This document shows positions 21,380 through 32,361 of a stretch of DNA of 64,000 nt, in pieces. The position numbers and the translations under genes are program-made. The notes beneath the pieces were generated by a model. It was not told the origin of the DNA. It was given only the letters and a program-made list of their open reading frames with translations, and did no database searches. This stretch comes from Cyphellophora europaea CBS 101466 (Eukaryota > Ascomycota > Eurotiomycetes > Chaetothyriales > Cyphellophoraceae): assembly GCF_000365145.1 (NCBI RefSeq), contig NW_008481804.1, forward strand, positions 271,862 through 335,861, written 5' to 3'. Every line of letters begins with the position of its first letter. The first letter of the stretch is position 1.

Positions 21380-22681
21380 CGGCCAGGTCACGACCTCGTT
21401 GCCGAGTAGCGATGTACGACGATACTCGATCCTTAGCCTGGCGTTGATCGGATTTCAGATAGTAGCTCAGGGAAATCGACTTGCGCATGCACCCCGGTAT
21501 GGCCCTTCATGTGCAACGGCAGCTCGTCCTTTCTATGTCTTCAATTGCCATGGAGATACCTCCGGATCTCTTGATCAGAGCCTTTGGTGAAAAATGCCCA
21601 CCGTGTAAGAACCTTCTTGGTACCCAGGATACCGTTTTCGGGCACTTGAATCCCATTCTCTCTCCCGGTACGACAGCATTGTCTAAGCCTCCTGTGACGC
21701 GACCCACTGACGCGGAATTGCTAGTCAGCTTGTGAACCTTATGTCTGGGTGATCCCCGCAAATATATTTGTCACTTACATAGTGTTCAGAATGCGAATAA
21801 AAACGTCAAAGGTACTAGCGATTGCGGGACCTCAAACTACAGGATATGACTCGTAAGAGAAGACGATGACTGAACGGCCATGTTGTTTGTAATGAAGTAT
21901 TCATCCCCAGGGACCGTGGCGTAGGAACATTCTCTAGGTAGTCCGGCTATCATGAAAAGCCGGCGCCGGAACATGCCGTCAGTCTGTTGATTACCTACCA
22001 GAGTTCGTTAGCACTACTATCATACTCGTTGCCAATACCATTCTCGTAGGACGGCCCTCCAACACTCCTTTCGTGCTCCAGTCCTGACCCGGGTTGACTT
22101 CGTGACTAATATAGGCACAACGTTGGCCCGGACGTGAGAAACGCTGTAGCGCCATCATTGCGGCGTTTGGGGCTTGTGTTCTCTGAGCTTCTCTGGAAAC
22201 AAGGCTCAAGGAGTATGAACCTCTTGGGGCCATAGCGAGCACTGAAGCCGACTTTACGCCGGACTGCAGATAGACAAGCGAGTGATCGTCCCAGGAGTCT
22301 CAAGTCCTCGAAAGTGCTGGCTGGAGGCAGTATTCAAAGGATGGCGTTGTTCGCCGAGCGCCTGGCGCGCCTGCGGCTGACCTGATCCGGGGTGCTCTCG
22401 CCCCCCTGACGAACGCTTAGTCACCGTGCTTCACGCCCCTCAAGCCACCCCGGAAAGCTTGGTCTCTAAGAGGCTGTGCCGCCGCAGGCTAGAAAGAACT
22501 TTCCGCAGCTGTATTACGGCGGTTGGATATAGCGCGGGCGATTATCTTTTTCTTGTTTCGCCCACTGCCCTGCTTACTATCCGCCACAAGCACAGTATTG
22601 GCTTTAAGGTGAAGCGGCTCTGCTGTACAGAGCAACTCGCGACAGTAGATATGCTGCGGGCTTCGCTACGGGCAGTGTCAG
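21380..22681. other. Intergenic region at the core/accessory boundary
   Basis: 1.3 kb without a supported gene. It separates the conserved housekeeping block from the accessory region and includes the promoter of the following MFS gene. No repeat or transposon remnant was recognised. Confidence 0.5.
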
Positions 22682-24197
22682 ATGCACGACATGGCAAGTT
22701 CTGGTGAGAAAATGCACGAAGGTGAGATAGCTAGTGCGGTAGGATCGTCGAGCCTTTCGGACAACGAGGAGGCAGGTGTGCCTCAAGCAGGCGGCGGCGA
22801 GGGCGAGGAGGAATTGGGGCTTCCAAAGAGTAGATGGTATCACAGCACGCTCTTCAACATCATCCTCGTCGGCGCCATCTCGTTTACGCAGCCTGGCATC
22901 TGGGCTGCGTTGAACAGTGAGTCCGTTCATACTACTTCAGAAACGTGGTTATGCTGACAAGAGGTCGACAGGCACTGGCGCAGGCGGCCAGCAAGAGCCC
23001 TACCTCGTCAATGGCGCCAACGCCCTCATCTTTGGAATCATGACTTTTGGCTGTCCCCTTTTCGGCGTGCTCGCTAACAAGTTCGGCTTGAAGCCTATGC
23101 TCATCATCGGCACGCTCGGGCTGGCTCCCTACTCGGCTGCGCTGTACGTCAACAATCGCTATGGCGTCGCATGGTATGTGCTCGTCGGGGCCGTCACCTG
23201 CGGCATTTCAGGGGCGGCACTGTGGACGACCGAGTCGGCGGTCGCTGTCGGGTACGCCCCTCCGCATCAGCGCGGCATGTACGTGGCCATCTGGTTGGGG
23301 CTGCGTGAGTTTGGGCAGATTATTGGGGCTAGTATTCAACTTGGTCTCAACCATCGCCTGGGGCAGCTTGGGAAGGTGACTTATGGCACTTATCTGGCTC
23401 TGATCGGTATTCAGTGCGTAGGACTACCTCTGGCGCTGCTCTTCACTTCGCCACACAAGGCGATTCGACCAGACGGCAGGGTTGTTGCCGTTGCCAACAG
23501 TGGAGGAATGGGATCTCAGTCATTTAGACTAAAGGATTGTTGGGCTGTGTTGCGCCAGCGGTGGGTATGGATGCTCATCCCTGTCGCCATGTGTTTCCAG
23601 TGGAACAACACATATGGCAGCATCTACCTCACGCGCTACTTCTCTGTTCGAGCACGTACACTTGCTTCACTTGTGGCGGGGGTCGCGGTGACAGTTGCCG
23701 ACTTCCTGACGGGCTGGTTCCTCGACCTCAAGTGCTTCACCAGGCCAGCAAAGGCCAAAATCATCATCATCGGATTCTCCATCGCTCTGGCACTCGGCCT
23801 CTTTCCCTGGCAGCTTACCAACGAGTACGATTACTCATCCGCCGAGAGTGTAACGATAGATTGGTCGAGCACAGGATTCGGACGTGCTTTCGCCGTGCAT
23901 ATCTTCTTCCGATTCTTCAACGAGGCGCACATTGTCTTCATCTTCTGGCTGGTTGGTGCCTTTACGCGGAATGCTCAGACAGTTACACTGGCCTGTGGCC
24001 TCATCAATGGATTCGAGGCTCTAGGCTCGACGCTGGCGAATGGTATAGGCGCAGCTCGTATTGCACCAGTTGCTAACCTGTGGGTGGCGTTTGGTGTGTT
24101 TCTTTGTTCAGTGCCACCAACAATCATGGTGGCGTGGATGGTACCGAGGCAGCCCAAAGGTACAGATCCAGCCGAGGCTCTGGACGCCAAAGGTTGA
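22682..24197 (+). CDS. UNC93-like MFS membrane protein
   Basis: Two exons: 22682-22916 and 22972-24197, separated by a 55-bp intron, giving 486 residues. A hydrophilic acidic N-terminus of about 55 residues is followed by S-T-L-F-N-I-I-L-V-G-A-I-S-F-T-Q-P-G-I-W-A-A-L-N, the characteristic first helix of fungal UNC93/DUF895-type proteins, and by G-A-G-G-Q and N-G-A-N-A-L in the next loop. Around eleven hydrophobic helices are visible. Members resemble the worm ion-channel regulator UNC-93, but their fungal substrates are largely unknown. It precedes a PF11951-type regulator and an amine oxidase gene, so a role in uptake for that locus is possible but unproven. Confidence 0.82.
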
Positions 24198-24756
24198 CGA
24201 AGGTCACGGTCCAGGGGTCGTTGTAATATTTAGGGCGTGATCGCCATTCAGGCCTTATATGACTTTCAAAAGCCCGCAAGTCGCTCAGCTTTGGTAGGGT
24301 TTGGACATTTCGCTGGAGGTGTGCTTACTTGTGACGAGTCCGAAGATACCAATGAAGTCGTGGTCTCCTGTTGCTCAATTATGCTGGTCGCTATAGGTCG
24401 TAAGCATCGAAACTTAGCTGCTCCTTCAGTGGGCAACTTCCTAAAGAGGACAAAGTCGTGGCCCCCAAAGGTTCCGCCCGGAGCCCTGGGAGTTGCAAGA
24501 CCTCAGCAACTGCAATCCGCCCCCAAAAGGCATGGGTGACGTTCTCCGCATGGCGCCCGGAGAATGACCCTGCTATTCCCGAAGCTTATGCAGACATCGT
24601 TTTATCAGCCGTGTTTCCGTCACTTTTGCCATGCTGGCTGATCACTAGGGTGTCGCACAACCTTATCTCATCTATACGCTAAGCAGATGGCCGGGGTGAT
24701 CGTCCCAAAGGGTGCATCGTGGGTGCGTTGACTATTGGTGGTGAGTTCGCAACACG
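24198..24756. other. Intergenic region, nothing recognised
   Basis: About 560 bp between two plus-strand genes. Presumably the promoter of the PF11951 regulator. No element could be assigned. Confidence 0.45.
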
Positions 24757-26424
24757 ATGCTGATGGCCAGTCTTGAACCAGCAACACCTCGCCAGAACCA
24801 GGCCGCAACTGCCACGGATCGCTTTGATGGGCCCCTCCTCTTCGTGCACCATGATGCCAATCACATGAAAGCAGCGCCTCACCGGCACCGTATTTTCTCT
24901 CATGTTCAACGACAGTATCGTCCATGGAAGCGGCGCAGTGATGGTCGGCCGCTTCGAACATCGCCCAAACCTCCCACCAAGACTAAGGCCCAGCACGAAG
25001 AAGAATCCCCGCCAACACCCTCACCAACGAGCCTCGTCCGGCATGGCAACTCAGATCCGTTCAGGACGTATCCTGTAAACATTGGAGCCGAGGAGAACGA
25101 GCTCATCTCCTTCTATCGCGATCTCTTCTTGCCGGCTCAGTATGGCAACAAGCTCGGTTACCCTGAGACACAGCTACTGATGAAGCGTGACCTTGAAGCG
25201 TGTATGTCGGGCCTGCTGGACGAAAGCATCGCCCATGGCTCGCTCGCCAGATGGGGCTATATGGTGCGAGGTTCCAGCTCTCGACTTCACAAAACGGCTA
25301 TGCAGCATCAGCTAAATGCAACCCAACTCCTGCGTCGTAAAATTGCGTCGGGAGTTGATCTCCAGACCGAGGATAATTACATGCATCTCAATATGCTGTA
25401 CTCGGCCGAGACCATCAGTCGCAATGCGATGGGTGCGTTAACCCACGGTCGGATGCTGAGACAGATGTTCGAAGAGGCACATGCGAGAGGTACACTGAAT
25501 CTCAAGCTCCTGGTGTGGCAGTTTCACAACGATGTTCAGACCAGCTCGATATTCCTTGTCCCTCCGGTCTTCGATGTCGATCACTTCTTGCCCATGGTCT
25601 TCGCTCCGACATGGGAAGCCACCCTGTCAGTCATTCCCACCGTAGACACGAGCGGCATCAACTCGAACATCGATCCCTCGATTCAAGGACCCCTCCTCAG
25701 TATCTTTGAGTCCAGTCGCATCTTCTGGCACACCCTAGAAAGCTCCGGAGGGCTAGCCGCCCACAAGTCTTTCATCGTTACAATCCGCTGCAATGCCCAG
25801 GAACTCCTGCAACTCGGACGCTTCCTCGACCACTACTGCAAAGTCCGAGAACAACTACAACGCGAGATCAGCCGCGATCAACGGGTGAGACTTCTTGTAG
25901 AAGCCTACCTGTCGTTGGCAGGAATCTATCTTGTCAAGAGCCTCAACCTTGACCCAGTCGTGCTTGGACGGCCAATGTTCGACATGCGCCCTGCCGTCCT
26001 GCCAGCGCTGCGAGCTGCCCTTGAGCAGAGTGAGCTGCTCATGACCGATTCCGAGCAGCTCAAGTACGCCAATTCCAGATTCTGGGCACTGTTTGTTGGT
26101 GCAATGTCGGAACATGGCTGGCCCGTCAAGGGACAGGACGCATGCAGGCAGTGGTACAACACAAGGCTGGCTGACCTGGCAGCGAGGCTGGGCCTGTATA
26201 CCTGGACCAGCGCCAGGCTTGTGCTAAAGTGCTTCCTGTACACGGACAACGTGCAGCCTCCGGGTGCACTCTGGTACGATGAGATGATGAGTGTCAACAC
26301 GGGCTACGTTCTGCGTCTACCGCGTATGCACAAGATCGAGTTTGATGAGAAAGAGACACTTCCCGACGCCGAGTCGGGGCTTCCTCCGCGCGATGAAAGC
26401 ATATCATCCGACCTCTCCAGTTGA
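24757..26424 (+). CDS. Fungal transcription-factor-domain protein (PF11951-like), no zinc cluster
   Basis: Single exon, 555 residues; a second ATG lies two codons downstream. The N-terminus holds the F-V-H-H-D-A-N and R-I-F-S-H-V-Q-R-Q-Y-R-P-W-K-R-R motifs that open many fungal proteins of the Fungal_trans_2 type. A disordered Pro/Ser/Thr linker follows, then a helical domain from about residue 100 to the end. No Zn2Cys6 cluster precedes it and I saw none in an upstream exon, which is common for this subgroup. It may be a regulator that acts through partners, or a relative that has lost DNA binding. It lies between an UNC93-like MFS gene and a copper amine oxidase, and could control either. 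Confidence 0.75.
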   Translation: MLMASLEPATPRQNQAATATDRFDGPLLFVHHDANHMKAAPHRHRIFSHVQRQYRPWKRRSDGRPLRTSPKPPTKTKAQHEEESPPTPSPTSLVRHGNSDPFRTYPVNIGAEENELISFYRDLFLPAQYGNKLGYPETQLLMKRDLEACMSGLLDESIAHGSLARWGYMVRGSSSRLHKTAMQHQLNATQLLRRKIASGVDLQTEDNYMHLNMLYSAETISRNAMGALTHGRMLRQMFEEAHARGTLNLKLLVWQFHNDVQTSSIFLVPPVFDVDHFLPMVFAPTWEATLSVIPTVDTSGINSNIDPSIQGPLLSIFESSRIFWHTLESSGGLAAHKSFIVTIRCNAQELLQLGRFLDHYCKVREQLQREISRDQRVRLLVEAYLSLAGIYLVKSLNLDPVVLGRPMFDMRPAVLPALRAALEQSELLMTDSEQLKYANSRFWALFVGAMSEHGWPVKGQDACRQWYNTRLADLAARLGLYTWTSARLVLKCFLYTDNVQPPGALWYDEMMSVNTGYVLRLPRMHKIEFDEKETLPDAESGLPPRDESISSDLSS

Positions 26425-27133
26425 GCTCGGGCAACTGCATCTACCAATTTGCACAGGATCATCTTCCGCCACAATCGCGATCTCCTCACGCCTCATATAC
26501 TGTGTCGGGACGCGAGACATTGTTGTCTCTCGCATCCGGGTTGTGCAGTCAATCCTCTCCGAATCCTTCTGCCCTTACCTGCGTATACTGTGTCTAACTT
26601 ACGCCTTGTCGCGGAGTCGTTCTGAGAACAGGCAGTGTCGTACGTGTCACGAGGACTCCTGCAGTGTGTCCAATGGCGAGTCACGCATCTGAGCCATACG
26701 CGGTGAGCAGAGTTACAACATCGATCCTTATACACCCAACGATCGCGTTGAGGTACATCTCACTACCACGCTGTTGGCCTGACTGCAGGTGCCCGGATAT
26801 GGCATACAACCCGCCCGCTGGCGTCATGATCAATCTTAAATCCAATGAGACTGCTCCTGTCCCGAATTGTTTGCGACCTGTGTCTATATCTGGCAGTGCC
26901 TTCAATCGGAGCTTCCGCATGAGTAACCTCAAACGACAGGAGAAGCTTTGGGGAATACTAGCGTCAGCACGGCTCAGTAGATGTTGGAAACACAGAACGA
27001 GTGCGCGTGGCCAATCGCGATGAATGAATACCTCACTGAGGGATTTGACTGGTCGGAGATGTTCTATTTTAGGAGGAATATGATGGCAATGGCCCTAATG
27101 GCGCGCGATATGCAGGAACTCCAAATCAGCTGC
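26425..27133. other. Intergenic region, nothing recognised
   Basis: About 700 bp between convergent 3' ends (PF11951 regulator and amine oxidase). Open frames here are short and look random. Confidence 0.5.
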
Positions 27134-29438
27134 CTACAGCTTCGCTTGATTGCATTTCAGAGAGTCTTCCTGCCGCGCAACCTCCATCACCAACACGCTC
27201 TTATTTCGCTCCTGCGTCGACGGCGCCACATCCATGCCTGGGTTCTGCTGGAAGAAGTTGACCGGCTTCAAACCCACAGTCATCTTCTCCGATGGCATGA
27301 CTGGCCAATCTTCTATCCGTGGATTGTGCGTGGAGCCGAATGTATGCCAGACGACAATATCCGTGTTGCGGACGCTCGAGACCGCTCCACCTTCTTTCCG
27401 CCGCTGCTCTATTAACGACTCAATCCCTTCCCCTCCAAGCGACTGCATGGTATGTCTTCCTGCAGGAAAGAGCTCGTCATCATGATACCGCGTCACCCAG
27501 ACCGCGTGCTTGGCGAACTCTGAGCGCCGCGCGTGGTACGAGCTGGGATGCGCGAGCAGCATTTGGCTGTAGCTAGGCAACAGCTTGAAGCCTACTGGCG
27601 TCATGGTAACGGGGTTCGTCTTCTGCTCGTTGATGATCTTGAAAATACGGGCTTTGCTCGCGTCAAGGTCAAGACCTTGCTCCTGCTCCACGGTGTACGA
27701 CTCCGTCACGTAGCCGACACCATAGGGGTTGTGGACCTGCGCATCATCCACGGGAAGCGGGTGCGACTCTTCGACCTGCAGCGAGTTCGCATGGCCGTCG
27801 ATAGCGGGATCAATCCGCAAGCTGAACAGGTGCTGGTGGTACGGCGCCAACACGCCAGGTGCGACCACGGTCCCGTACGGCACCGTCTCTCCAACATTGA
27901 TCGGTGCCGTTGACAAGATGCCCGTCGCCCTCACCTCATAATGGATCGACGCATCCTGTCCAAAGTGGAATGCAAAGATATACTCATAGTTGCTCACCGT
28001 GATCACCATCTGCAGCACCAACACTCTCGCCCTCGTCACCGCGGCGTTCCCCGTCCTGAAATTCGTGTGCTTCCACAAAATGCCATCATCTACCTCATGA
28101 CAGCACACCACGTTTGGCAATTTCACCGGCTCACCCTGAGCCGTATTGTGCCAGCCGTCGAAATACTTGATGACCCCCAAACAATCGCACCCGAGCCGCA
28201 AATTGTTGGCGTTGATGCCCGCGCCGTCGTTGCCCAAATCGAAGGCGGCTTTGCGCACGTAGGGGGCGCGCGGATCGCCGTAGGGCACGAACATCTCCGC
28301 GAGCGAGAGCCGGTAGAAGAGGCTGCGGTCGTCATAGCGGATGTCGTGCAGTGTCAACCCTTCACGGTAGTTGAAGCCGACGTGCATACTCCATTTCTCC
28401 CAGCTGAGCGCGTTGCCGCGAACCTCGAAAGATGGGCCCTCGGGCTGGGAAACGTGCAGCGGCTTGGTGGTCGTGCGTGGGGGTGGGCGCAGCGAAGGGT
28501 GGTACTCGCTGGCGGATCCGTCCTGGGTTTTGCGCGCGTCGAAAGGTTGGCGGGTTTGATGAATGCGCTCGTCGGCGGAGGAGGGGAGGCGATAAATCTT
28601 GACGACCTGAAGCTGCTCGGAAACTTCGGCGCAGAGGTCCAGAGGATAGGCATAGTAGTTTGCGTCTGCCTTGTCCGAGAGACGCATGTAGAACCAGCAC
28701 TGTTCCGCTTCGTCAGTCGACCGTCATCTCAAGTGCGATAAATCATGGACAGCTCCAGCTAGTAGAACTGGTTGTGGAACTTCTCAGAGTTCTGCCGCTG
28801 CACCGCCGATGATACCCTCACCAACACACAACGCAGCAGGAAAAGCAAGGAAAAGCAGCTCACCATCGACGTCCGCTCCCTGACATCAATCTCCCCATCC
28901 GTCGCATACGCCCACGGCTCCACTACCACAGTCGCCCCCTTCGGCAACTGCAGCGTCGCGATCTCCCGCTGCACATCCTCGTTCTCCATGCACACCTTCT
29001 CCACCGCTTGCATGTACGTCGTGTCGACGTACGAGTGCTTGCCGTCTAGGATGTGCTGCTCCGTGATTTGGCGCTGGTTGAGGTCGACTAGGAGTTCATG
29101 GAGCTGGTTGATGGGGGTCCTGGTGTCGGTAGTTGGACTGCTAGCTGATGCAGGTCCGTGTCTGCGAATGATGATCTGCACGCGCGCCGTGCGGGCCGGG
29201 AAGGTGCTGATGCCGGGGTCTGCGAGGTAGCGCAGCATGAGAGCCTTGGGAGGCTCGCGGAGGGTGATGAAGCGGAAGTTGGGGTTGGTGCTAGGGAAGG
29301 CATTGCGGACGATGGTGGCGGTCTGTGATGGAGTCTGTCAGATATCGTGCTGGGCGTGGGATCGTCCGCAGGGTGTATATCTACCTGTGTGATTTCGTCT
29401 GGTGAGAGGGGGTCGAAGGGGTGTGGGGAGGGCGTCAT
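27134..29438 (-). CDS. Copper amine oxidase (primary-amine oxidase)
   Basis: Three exons: 29438-29385, 29322-28864 and 28699-27134, with introns of 62 and 164 bp. All three join in frame to give 692 residues, the normal fungal length. Active-site features are all present: the T-V-S-N-Y-E-Y motif whose first Tyr (about 409) becomes topaquinone; the A-F-D-L-G-N-D catalytic-base Asp (about 325); copper ligands H-Q-H (about 459/461); and the third His in S-T-H-N-P-R-I-E-D-W-P (about 629). The enzyme oxidises primary amines to aldehydes, releasing ammonia and hydrogen peroxide. The C-terminus has no obvious peroxisomal SKL signal (it ends N-Q-A-K-L). An active enzyme is expected; the amine substrate is open. 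Confidence 0.93.
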
Positions 29439-30920
29439 GGCCTGGGATGGAGTTGGAGGCAGAGGACTATGTGATGTTGGGTGTGTATTGTTGCAGGAGT
29501 TTTGATATCAGCACCGCCAGGGAGATGAGCGGTATGTATCAGATATTTGAAAGAATTGCTGCGTGTCGAGTGAAGTCTTTATCTTTAAACAGATATCAAG
29601 AAGTCCCCCGGCCCGGTGAAGATAGGTCGTTGAAATGACAGGGTTGGCGCCCTGGTACATCGCGCTACTCCGCGCGCGGCAATTCTGCTTCCCCATCCGC
29701 GATAGCTAATGGGAGCTTTTGGCGCCCCAAAGTCTCCAAAGGTATCAGTCGTATCGAGACCGTGTCACAACTTGACACGGAGCTTTACGCTGGAGCTACG
29801 GCAGATCTTATTCCAGTCGATATGAGCATGTGGCATCTGTTTATTATGGCAATTGAGCTACTGAGTCGGACACTGTTATGATGTGTAGCGGGGTAGGAAG
29901 GCGCGAGATCTGTACCTCTTCCAAGGAACACAATTGGAGACGTATTCATCATGGTGTGCACATTGAGTCGCATACATCGTGCGCGACCCTCAACACATGT
30001 TCGACGATGGAATCTGACTACCTGCTTATGGCAGACCCTCCTTTCCACCAAATCCTTTAATTTTGACAGCCTATGACCTGTGCTCTGGTTTCGACCGAAC
30101 TGCAAGTGCCGTCAGCTTTGCAAGTTCCAGGCATAGAGTTTCCTCACCTATCCCAACTTTCGACACAAAGCGCGACAGCGACGATCTTGTTTGGGGCGAA
30201 GGTACGGACCGAGTAAAAGCTAGAGCCCTCATGTCTCCAGGTTCCTCGACGATGCCCTTTCTAGGGGCTTCAGCGGTTGCTGATTGATCTTGATAGCCCC
30301 AGCTATTCATCGGACTTTGGCCTGAACAGTCGATATGACTGTAAAACTCCAGAGGCATCCTCGAGAGCTTCCTGCTGATAATGCGATTGTAAGAAGAGGG
30401 ACAGTGTCACAGATCCGATATACCAAGAGATATCTCGGTTTGATAGTTAGAGTCGACGTATGGACACCATTGAGGCAATGGACATATTAGTCTGGCCCCT
30501 CGGACCACTTCCAGACAGAGTAGTTGACCTCATACTATGGCTTCTGAACCACGCTGTATTGTAGACACACCAGTGAGCTAGCCACATCTGTCTCGTTGGT
30601 TCCTACCAAATCAGGATTAGTACATGTTGACGAGCATGAGGGGTGTGTAGCCCACCAATGGAGGGCACAAACACGAGACGATAGGCGTTTGGTGGAGTTC
30701 GTGATATCGCAGATGGATTTGTCCGACATGTTGATCCGTGGCAGTCGTTAGATCGTGGCGAGTCGTTAACGAGACGTAGTAGGCGGTTCTTGAAGTGTCG
30801 CTCTGCTTTATCTTGGGCATCAAACGCCATCACTGCCATGACTTTTCATTCGAGTAACATTCTGATTCCTGAACGTTCATACCATACATCCAAGCACTGA
30901 TCAACCCTTGTCCACGTACC
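29439..30920. other. Long divergent intergenic region
   Basis: 1.48 kb between the divergent amine oxidase and M24 genes, so both promoters lie here. A short inverted repeat (CAGGG-ttggcg-CCCTG) is near 29638-29654. Minus-strand open frames around 30071-30358 are short and unrecognised. No gene is supported. Confidence 0.45.
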
Positions 30921-32291
30921 ATGGGCCCTGCAGACACACTTAAGAAGGCACAGCCCTTCAAGAAGGCTCTCCACTTCACTGAAGAGGAATTCCAGGAACG
31001 AAGGGAGCGTGCACTGGCTTTGATGAAGCGCGAAGGACTCGATGGCTTCCTCATCACGAAGCAAGAGACATTGTACTACCTCACTGGCTTTGACACATTC
31101 GGCTATGTCTTCTTCCAGGCAATGTACTTCCACGGCGATGGATCCATGCGCTTGGTCACCCGGATGCCCGACCTGCGTCAGGCACTTTACACGTCGGTGC
31201 TCGAGCAGAAGGATATTGTGATCAGATCTGACGATGCGTCGAGCAACCCAGTGTCCTTGGTCCCGCAGATTCTCAAAGACTTTGGTATCGAATCCACGAG
31301 TAAAAGGGTCGGCTACGAGCCAGATTCTTGCACCTTGACCCTACGCGTTGGAAAGCTGCTAGAGGAAGCAGTCCATGGCTTGTGCACACTTGTCGACCAC
31401 AGCACACTGTTCACGCGCGAGTTGCGACTCGTGAAATCGGAGACGGAAATGCGAAAAGTGCGAAAGGCTGCATACCTAGCTGACTTTGCTCTGGTGCGGG
31501 CTTTGAAGTTGGCGAAGCCGGGCGCGTACGAGGGTGACCTTTGGCGAGAGATCGTGGGAACCGTGTACGAAGGTGGCGGTGACGATCCAGCAAATGAGAA
31601 CATCCTTGTCTCGGGCAACAAGGCTGTTCTGACTAGGTACTCGACTGGGAAAGACCGTATCGAGCGCCAGCTCACTCTTGAGCATGCCGCTGCGTACAAG
31701 CATTATCACGCTTGCTTGATGAGAACAATTCCGATAGGAGGCATCACTTCGTTGGCACGACGAATGCATGAAGTCAATGTCCTGCAGATGGAGGCTGCAA
31801 TGGAAGCACTGAAGCCTGGCCGCGAGATTGGAGACGTCTTTGAGGCATACGCTCGAGTTGCCCAGGAGCATGGATTTGAAGATCAGCGATTCAATGCTTG
31901 TGGTTACAGCGTAGGCGCGACCTTTTCGCCGACGTGGATGGATTTTCCCATGTTTGTTAGAGGTCAAGACGTCATTGCGAAACCAGGAATGGTCTTCTTC
32001 ATCCACATCATTCTGATGGACAAGGCAACCGACACCGCGAGCTCGATTGGGCAGACCGTTGAGGTCACTGAGGATGGCTGCATGTCGTTGTCGAAACTTC
32101 CATTCGCCCTCACGCGGAGGCAGACGATTGCAGCATGGAAGAAGATTAAGAAAGATGCTTATTGTTTCACGTCGGAGGAAGTTGACGAGGGCGAGAACTT
32201 ACAAGATGTGGAGTTGTCGGATGGCGATGTCGATGAAGAGGACTATGACGTCGAGTACGACTTCAGCGACTATAAGCCGGCGGCTTCTTGA
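30921..32291 (+). CDS. M24-family hydrolase resembling ectoine hydrolase DoeA / creatinase group
   Basis: Single exon, 456 residues. The N-terminal creatinase-like domain (about 1-165) has F-L-I-T-K-Q-E-T-L-Y-Y-L-T-G-F-D. The C-terminal pita-bread domain follows (about 170-410). The stretch G-Y-S-V-G-A-T-F-S-P-T-W-M-D-F-P-M-F and the following P-G-M-V-F-F-I-H-I-I-L-M-D are typical of the DoeA/EutD subgroup, which opens cyclic amidine solutes such as ectoine without metal. The metal-ligand aspartates of true aminopeptidases appear replaced (H-Y-H-A-C-L-M-R-T where S-D-x-T-R-T is usual), consistent with a metal-free enzyme. A very acidic tail of about 40 residues ends the protein. The M20 gene is convergent, 70 bp away. 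Substrate not proven; a generic creatinase-like amidohydrolase is the alternative. Confidence 0.75.
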   Translation: MGPADTLKKAQPFKKALHFTEEEFQERRERALALMKREGLDGFLITKQETLYYLTGFDTFGYVFFQAMYFHGDGSMRLVTRMPDLRQALYTSVLEQKDIVIRSDDASSNPVSLVPQILKDFGIESTSKRVGYEPDSCTLTLRVGKLLEEAVHGLCTLVDHSTLFTRELRLVKSETEMRKVRKAAYLADFALVRALKLAKPGAYEGDLWREIVGTVYEGGGDDPANENILVSGNKAVLTRYSTGKDRIERQLTLEHAAAYKHYHACLMRTIPIGGITSLARRMHEVNVLQMEAAMEALKPGREIGDVFEAYARVAQEHGFEDQRFNACGYSVGATFSPTWMDFPMFVRGQDVIAKPGMVFFIHIILMDKATDTASSIGQTVEVTEDGCMSLSKLPFALTRRQTIAAWKKIKKDAYCFTSEEVDEGENLQDVELSDGDVDEEDYDVEYDFSDYKPAAS

Positions 32292-32361
32292 AAGGGGTCG
32301 AGTATTGATTAAAGAGAGATATGGTGGAAAGCGTTGGCTCAGAGACGTTGGATGTTGGCAT

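Noticed and set aside
27941..28741. 266-residue plus-strand open frame across the amine oxidase
   Set aside because: Antisense shadow of the copper amine oxidase exon; no domain.
29638..29654. Inverted repeat CAGGG-N6-CCCTG as an RNA element or transposon end
   Set aside because: Only 5-bp arms, no second copy or target-site duplication seen.
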